Assembly: GCA_020636405.1 (NCBI GenBank)
Contig: JACJXW010000004.1
Span: forward strand, 1,364,001-1,428,000
Origin: Lewinellaceae bacterium
GTDB taxonomy: Bacteria > Bacteroidota > Bacteroidia > Chitinophagales > Saprospiraceae
Direction of reading: 5' to 3'
DNA: 64,000 nucleotides
A program made the position numbers and the translations under genes. A model generated the notes under the pieces. The model saw nothing but the letters and a program-made list of their open reading frames with translations. It made no database searches and was not told where the DNA came from. Below are positions 60,482 through 64,000 of this stretch, piece by piece (positions within the stretch are counted from its first letter, which is position 1; each line of letters begins with the position of its first letter).

Positions 60482-61894
60482 ATGAATAAAGCAGCCCGCT
60501 CTGCAACAGCCCGGTTTCAACCCGGGCAACTCGAAGAACAGATCACTGTGCTGATGGACAGTTATGAACTCTTCGCCAAAACGTATTATTCGCGAAAAGA
60601 AGCCAGGACGGGGCCGTACGGTTGGGCGGACTATTTCAGCGAACAAGCGCACGTAAACCTGGAAGACGGGGTTGGCTACCTCCGCCGCCTGGAAGAGGCG
60701 GAAACCGTGAAAGTCCGTTTAAAAAAGCCGGGCCTGCCGCTGCAGCCGGCCCTGGATGCCCTGCCTGCCCCGGAAAAGGTCAAACACCTGGACCTGGCCC
60801 ATAACGCGCTGAATGGCGCACTGAATCTGAGCTGTTTTACGCAGTTGAGGGTTGTGGCGCTGGCGGGCAATCCCGCCTTGGCTTTGGGCGATTGTGCCTT
60901 GCCGGCCTCTCTGGAGCATATTCTCTTATCGCGCGAAGAGGCGGCCAAGCTGGCGAAAATGGATTTTCACAATGCCTTTCCCGGTATCGCCGTCTCTCAA
61001 AATGGCAATCCGGCATTCAGCCTGGGCATTGCCCCTTTCAAGGAACCGGAAATGGCGGAAGTGAAGGGAGGGGGCTTCTGGATGGGCAGCGGCGAAGAAG
61101 CGCCCAACGAGGATGAAAAGCCGCAGCACCGGGTTCATCTGCCGGATTTCCGAATAGGGAAATACCCGGTAACCGTGGAAGAATACGCCCGCTTTATTTA
61201 CGAAACCAGTTACGTGACCGAAGTGGAGAAGGAGGGCTGGTCCGTAGCTGCTTTCTGGCGGGGCGATTCCCTGGACTATTATTGCAAAATAGGCTGCAAC
61301 TGGCGGCACGACGCCTACGGGCGGCCTATGGACAATTCCTTTGCCCGCCATCCGGTGATCCATATCAGCTGGCAGGATGCCGTTGCGTACTGCCGGTGGC
61401 TGAGCTGGAAAACGGGCAGATCTTACAACCTGCCTACTGAAGCGCAGTGGGAATACGCAGCTATAGGAGGCCACAAGGCCGGAAAAAAAGATGAAGAAGG
61501 ATCCGCTTTTGCTCCATTCCTATACGCCGGCAGCGATGCCTTGGAGGATGTCGGCTGGTTTCTTGGAAAATTTGAGGGTAGGCCGATGCAGGATTACAGC
61601 ACGAAACCTGTCGGAAGGCTCCAACCTAACGAACTAGGTTTGTACGACATGAGCGGTCACGTCTGGGAATGGTGTGCGGATTGGTATGATGAGCAGTGCT
61701 ACTCAAAACGGGCAAAGGAAGGCTTGAAAAAAGGCCCCGCAGGACCTGAGCATGGTGATTCACGCGTGTTGCGCGGCGGCGGCTGGTATCGTTCGGCACG
61801 CAACTGCCGGGTGGCCAACCGCTCCAGTTACGACCCCCGATACCGCAATTTTAATACGGGCTTTCGGCTCCACGCCGCCCCTGACTACAAATAA
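60482..61894 (+). CDS. FGE-like (SUMF1/EgtB/PvdO) protein with LRR-like N-domain, copy 2
   Basis: 470 residues, the close paralogue of the protein at 56872, with the same plan: LRR-like N-part (LDLAHNALNGALNLS, VVALAGNPALAL) and an FGE domain from about residue 190 (MAEVKGGGFWMGSGEE, YETSYVTEVEKEGWSVAAFW, HPVIHISWQDAVAYCRWL, NLPTEAQWEYAAIGGHKA, GLYDMSGHVWEWCADW, VLRGGGWYRSARNCRVANR). One Cys of the FGE pair remains (NCRVANR); the other is missing, so formylglycine formation is unlikely. It carries its own cluster promoter (60347-60412), tying it to the NRPS regulon. It is followed 21 bp later by a third, shorter family member. Confidence 0.9.
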   Translation: MNKAARSATARFQPGQLEEQITVLMDSYELFAKTYYSRKEARTGPYGWADYFSEQAHVNLEDGVGYLRRLEEAETVKVRLKKPGLPLQPALDALPAPEKVKHLDLAHNALNGALNLSCFTQLRVVALAGNPALALGDCALPASLEHILLSREEAAKLAKMDFHNAFPGIAVSQNGNPAFSLGIAPFKEPEMAEVKGGGFWMGSGEEAPNEDEKPQHRVHLPDFRIGKYPVTVEEYARFIYETSYVTEVEKEGWSVAAFWRGDSLDYYCKIGCNWRHDAYGRPMDNSFARHPVIHISWQDAVAYCRWLSWKTGRSYNLPTEAQWEYAAIGGHKAGKKDEEGSAFAPFLYAGSDALEDVGWFLGKFEGRPMQDYSTKPVGRLQPNELGLYDMSGHVWEWCADWYDEQCYSKRAKEGLKKGPAGPEHGDSRVLRGGGWYRSARNCRVANRSSYDPRYRNFNTGFRLHAAPDYK

Positions 61895-61915
61895 CAAGCA
61901 AAAAACAACACCCGG

Positions 61916-62647
61916 ATGCAAGACGTTCTGTACCGCCAACCCCTCCCTCATGCTCTTTCCTTCGACATGATCCTTGTGGAAGGGGGCGCCTTCCGGATGG
62001 GCGACGATGACAGCGAAGAAGCCCTCGATAGAGAACAACCGGCCCACCAGGTGGTGCTCGAAAGCTTCCATATCGGCCAGTATCCCGTTACTCAAGGCCT
62101 ATGGGAATGGGTAATGGGGCCGGATAACAACCCTTCCGCTTTCAAAGGCGGCGAACGCCCGGTGGAAAACGTATCCCGGGAAGATGCACTGGCCTTTATA
62201 GATCAATTGAATCGGCTGACGGGCCATACCTACCGCCTGCCCAGCGAAGCCGAGTGGGAATACGCCGCCCGGGGCGGCCGGAAGAGCCAGGGGTATCAAT
62301 ACGCCGGCGGCAATGAAATGGAGGAAGTAGGATGGTACAAGGAAAACAGCGGCGGAGAAACCAAAGTAGTGGGCTTAAAAAAGCCCAACGAGCTGGGAAT
62401 CTTCGACATGAGCGGCAATGTCTATGAATGGTGCCTGGATTGGTTCGGCGACAGCTACTATGCAGCATGCCATGAAAGCGGCGTAGCCAGCAACCCCCGC
62501 GGGCCGGAAACGGGAACCTACCGGATTTTTCGCGGCGGGTGCTGGAATTACGGCCCGGAGCGTTGCCGGGTGGCCTACCGTCACCACGACCGGCCCTGGC
62601 GGGGCTATCCTTATCTTGGCTTTCGGCTGGCATTGACAACCTCCTGA
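61916..62647 (+). CDS. FGE-like (SUMF1) protein, short form without LRR-like domain
   Basis: 243 residues, only the FGE-sulfatase fold: DMILVEGGAFRMGDDDSEE, FHIGQYPVTQGLWEWVMG, RPVENVSREDALAFIDQLN, YRLPSEAEWEYAARGGRKS, ELGIFDMSGNVYEWCLDW and FRGGCWNYGPERCRVAYRH. Two Cys residues (GGCW and RCRVAYR) are present near the usual place but not in the spacing of true FGEs. Start at the ATG 61916, 21 bp after the previous family member, so the two are co-transcribed. It might act with the longer proteins in a complex. Related enzymes oxidise substrates in natural-product pathways (PvdO, EgtB); the reaction here is unknown. Confidence 0.88.
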   Translation: MQDVLYRQPLPHALSFDMILVEGGAFRMGDDDSEEALDREQPAHQVVLESFHIGQYPVTQGLWEWVMGPDNNPSAFKGGERPVENVSREDALAFIDQLNRLTGHTYRLPSEAEWEYAARGGRKSQGYQYAGGNEMEEVGWYKENSGGETKVVGLKKPNELGIFDMSGNVYEWCLDWFGDSYYAACHESGVASNPRGPETGTYRIFRGGCWNYGPERCRVAYRHHDRPWRGYPYLGFRLALTTS

Positions 62648-62666
62648 GCGATTTCGCAGGCTGCCC

Positions 62667-62697
62667 AACCGACAACAAACAACCGACAACAAACAAC
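62667..62697. repeat. Tandem array, 2 x 14 bp plus 3 bases
   Basis: Two exact copies of AACCGACAACAAAC followed by AAC, ending directly at the ATG of the PHP gene at 62698. Confidence 0.85.
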
Positions 62698-63600
62698 ATG
62701 CAACCAGCCAACTACCACACCCATACCACTTTCAGCGACGGCCTGGAAGTTCCGGAAGCTTATGTGCTGGAAGCCATGAACCAGAAACTGGCAGCTTGTG
62801 GCTTTTCCGACCACGCCCCCATCCTGTTTGACCCTTCCCGGCCGCATGTGTTCATGTCTCCTCTACAGTTGTCTGATTACCTGGCGGAGATCGAACGTTT
62901 GAAAAAGGTGTATTCGGGCCGGGTACAGGTCTATAAAAGCCTGGAGGTGGACTATGTGCCGGGAGTGGTTAGCGTCGATAGCGAACACATCCGGAATGCC
63001 GGGCTGGATTACACCATTGGGGCGGTTCATTTTGTGGATTATTATCCGAAAGGGCGCCCCTGGTATTTCGCCGGGTCGGAACGAGGCTTTGCCAGGGGGT
63101 TGGAAGAAATCTTTCGCAATGATATAAGAGCATGTATTCAACGATACTACAACCTGGTGCGGGAGATGGTCCAACTTCACCCGCCGGATATAGTAGCTCA
63201 CCTGGACCTGGTCAAAAAAATAAACCCGGGAGGCCGCTACTTTTCGGAGCAGGCGCCCTGGTATAGAGAAGAAGTAGGGAAAACGCTGGAGGGCATAGCG
63301 AATGCAGGCCTAATCATGGAGGTGAATACCCAGGGATATTACAAACACGGCGCTGAAGAGCCTTACCCAAGCCGGTGGGTGATTTCGCTCGCCAAAGAAT
63401 TGGGCATCCCCATGCACCTGGCTTCGGATGCCCATCGGCCGCAAGATGTCGCGGCGGGTTTTCCGCCTGTGATGGAGATGCTGTATGATATAGGCCTCTC
63501 CACCCTCAGGATATTTGAGCATGGGCGTTGGATTGACCGGCCGATAGCGCCGCTTTCTCGTTTCAACGCCCCCCTTGCGAAAAAGGAAATGGGGAAGTAA
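62698..63600 (+). CDS. PHP-domain phosphatase (histidinol-phosphatase-like)
   Basis: 300 residues from the ATG at 62698; it starts just after a short repeat. PHP motifs: YHTHTTFSDG at the N-terminus, CGFSDHAPILFD, LEVDYVPG (Glu ligand), GAVHFVD, IVAHLDLVKK and HLASDAHRPQDV at the end; together they give the three-metal site. The class covers HisK-type histidinol-phosphate phosphatases and other small-molecule phosphatases. No other his genes are here, so within this cluster it may instead dephosphorylate a pathway intermediate or hydrolyse an N-acyl bond. It lies 50 bp after the last FGE-like gene and 11 bp before the transporter gene. Confidence 0.88.
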   Translation: MQPANYHTHTTFSDGLEVPEAYVLEAMNQKLAACGFSDHAPILFDPSRPHVFMSPLQLSDYLAEIERLKKVYSGRVQVYKSLEVDYVPGVVSVDSEHIRNAGLDYTIGAVHFVDYYPKGRPWYFAGSERGFARGLEEIFRNDIRACIQRYYNLVREMVQLHPPDIVAHLDLVKKINPGGRYFSEQAPWYREEVGKTLEGIANAGLIMEVNTQGYYKHGAEEPYPSRWVISLAKELGIPMHLASDAHRPQDVAAGFPPVMEMLYDIGLSTLRIFEHGRWIDRPIAPLSRFNAPLAKKEMGK

Positions 63601-63611
63601 AAAACAATCCT

Positions 63612-64000
63612 ATGGAATTGGTTGAATTGTTGAGAAAAGACCTGAAAGAAAATGTAGTGCCTTTAGCCGTTTTCACTTTGATTACTGGTATGGCCAACGC
63701 CGCGCTGATCAGTTTCATCAATACGGGCGCGGAATACGTGACGAATGACCAGGTGAGCCACCGGGTTGCTCTACTGTTTCTCATCAGCCTGATGATCTAT
63801 ATCCTGGGGAAGCGATATGTGGCGATGCGCTCGGCGGTGCTCGTTGAAGCCATTCTCAATAAGATCCGATACAGGTTGGCCGACAAGATCCGGCACGCCG
63901 AACTGGCAACGCTGGAAGCCAGGGGAACTTCCCCCTTCTACGCCCGGCTGGGCCAGGATACCGTTAAGGTGTCCAACTTCACCGCGAGTGTGATAACGGC
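63612..64000 (+). CDS. Cyclic-peptide-exporter-type ABC transporter, N-terminal part (runs off the window)
   Basis: The frame from the ATG at 63612 stays open for 129 codons to the window end. The start MELVELLRKDLKENVVPLAV is followed by helices (FTLITGMANAALISF, ALLFLISLMIYILGKRYV) and then by a cytosolic helix and coupling segment (NKIRYRLADKIRHAELATLE). The pattern fits the fused TMD-ATPase family that exports peptides made by NRPSs (SyrD/PvdE/YojI type). The ATPase half lies beyond the window. It starts 11 bp after the PHP gene. As the probable exporter of the cluster product it also suggests that the cluster extends past 64000. Confidence 0.75.
   Translation, partial: MELVELLRKDLKENVVPLAVFTLITGMANAALISFINTGAEYVTNDQVSHRVALLFLISLMIYILGKRYVAMRSAVLVEAILNKIRYRLADKIRHAELATLEARGTSPFYARLGQDTVKVSNFTASVIT

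Noticed and set aside
56872..62647. True formylglycine-generating enzymes activating sulfatases
   Set aside because: The FGE Cys pair is missing or wrongly spaced, and no sulfatase gene with a CxPxR motif is in the window.
20711..64000. Saxitoxin-like pathway (carbamoyltransferase, sulfotransferases, dioxygenases)
   Set aside because: No SxtA-type polyketide-like starter enzyme, amidinotransferase or Rieske hydroxylase is present; the overlap is limited to general tailoring types.

Overview
The window looks like a chromosome segment of a Bacteroidota bacterium, probably of the Saprospiria (Lewinella/Phaeodactylibacter type). The supporting signs are a SusC/RagA-like TonB-dependent receptor with a carboxypeptidase-regulatory N-domain, a hybrid 'one-protein' two-component regulator, Bacteroidota-style -7 boxes (TAnnTTTG), weak Shine-Dalgarno signals and moderately high GC. 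The genus is an inference; no rRNA or marker gene is present.

Positions 1-20200 are mostly general metabolism. They hold an exported trehalase, a VWA-domain protein, an ECF sigma factor with an unusual membrane-anchored partner, a PAP2 phosphatase, a MarR-like regulator/glycerate kinase operon, a TonB-dependent receptor, small lipoproteins and an exported acetolactate-decarboxylase-like protein. A ScfR/RamB-like regulator is divergent from the glyoxylate-shunt pair aceB-aceA. A cyclic-2,3-diphosphoglycerate-synthetase-like GTPase and a small four-helix membrane protein follow.

Positions 20700-64000 form a large accessory region that reads as an undescribed biosynthetic gene cluster. It opens with a 1397-residue hybrid sensor kinase with a C-terminal AraC DNA-binding domain. 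The rest encodes a carrier-protein-like domain without the phosphopantetheine serine, three PhyH-type Fe(II) dioxygenases, a flavin monooxygenase, a class III aminotransferase, a HAD phosphatase and an SDR that lacks its catalytic Ser and Tyr. It also encodes a carbamoyltransferase split into two genes in reversed order, GlmS, a giant protein with a C-terminal mannose-6-phosphate-isomerase domain, two glycosyltransferases (one frameshifted), four sulfotransferases, two Gfo/Idh oxidoreductases, an aldo-keto reductase, an MDR dehydrogenase, a one-module NRPS (C-A-PCP-TE), three FGE-like (SUMF1/EgtB/PvdO) proteins, a PHP phosphatase and the start of a peptide-exporter ABC transporter. The likely product is a glycosylated, carbamoylated and sulfated amino acid or short peptide derivative, made partly from amino sugar.

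Four promoters in this region (before the carrier-like gene, the first PhyH gene, the NRPS and the second FGE-like gene) share one architecture. Each has a 21-bp-spaced direct repeat (GTAACA...CAAA) with a TAnnTTTG-like -7 box exactly 26 bp after the second half-site motif. This is the geometry expected for an AraC-type activator, and the obvious candidate is the hybrid regulator next to the first copy. Signs of decay and rearrangement are frequent: a TauE/SafE exporter and a P-type ATPase broken in several frames, a 5' stub of a class II amidotransferase, a 3' stub of another AraC-type regulator, and a frameshifted glycosyltransferase. Intergenic spacers are rich in short tandem arrays (often 8-bp period) and long imperfect hairpins. 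No tRNA, rRNA, CRISPR array or complete insertion sequence was seen.
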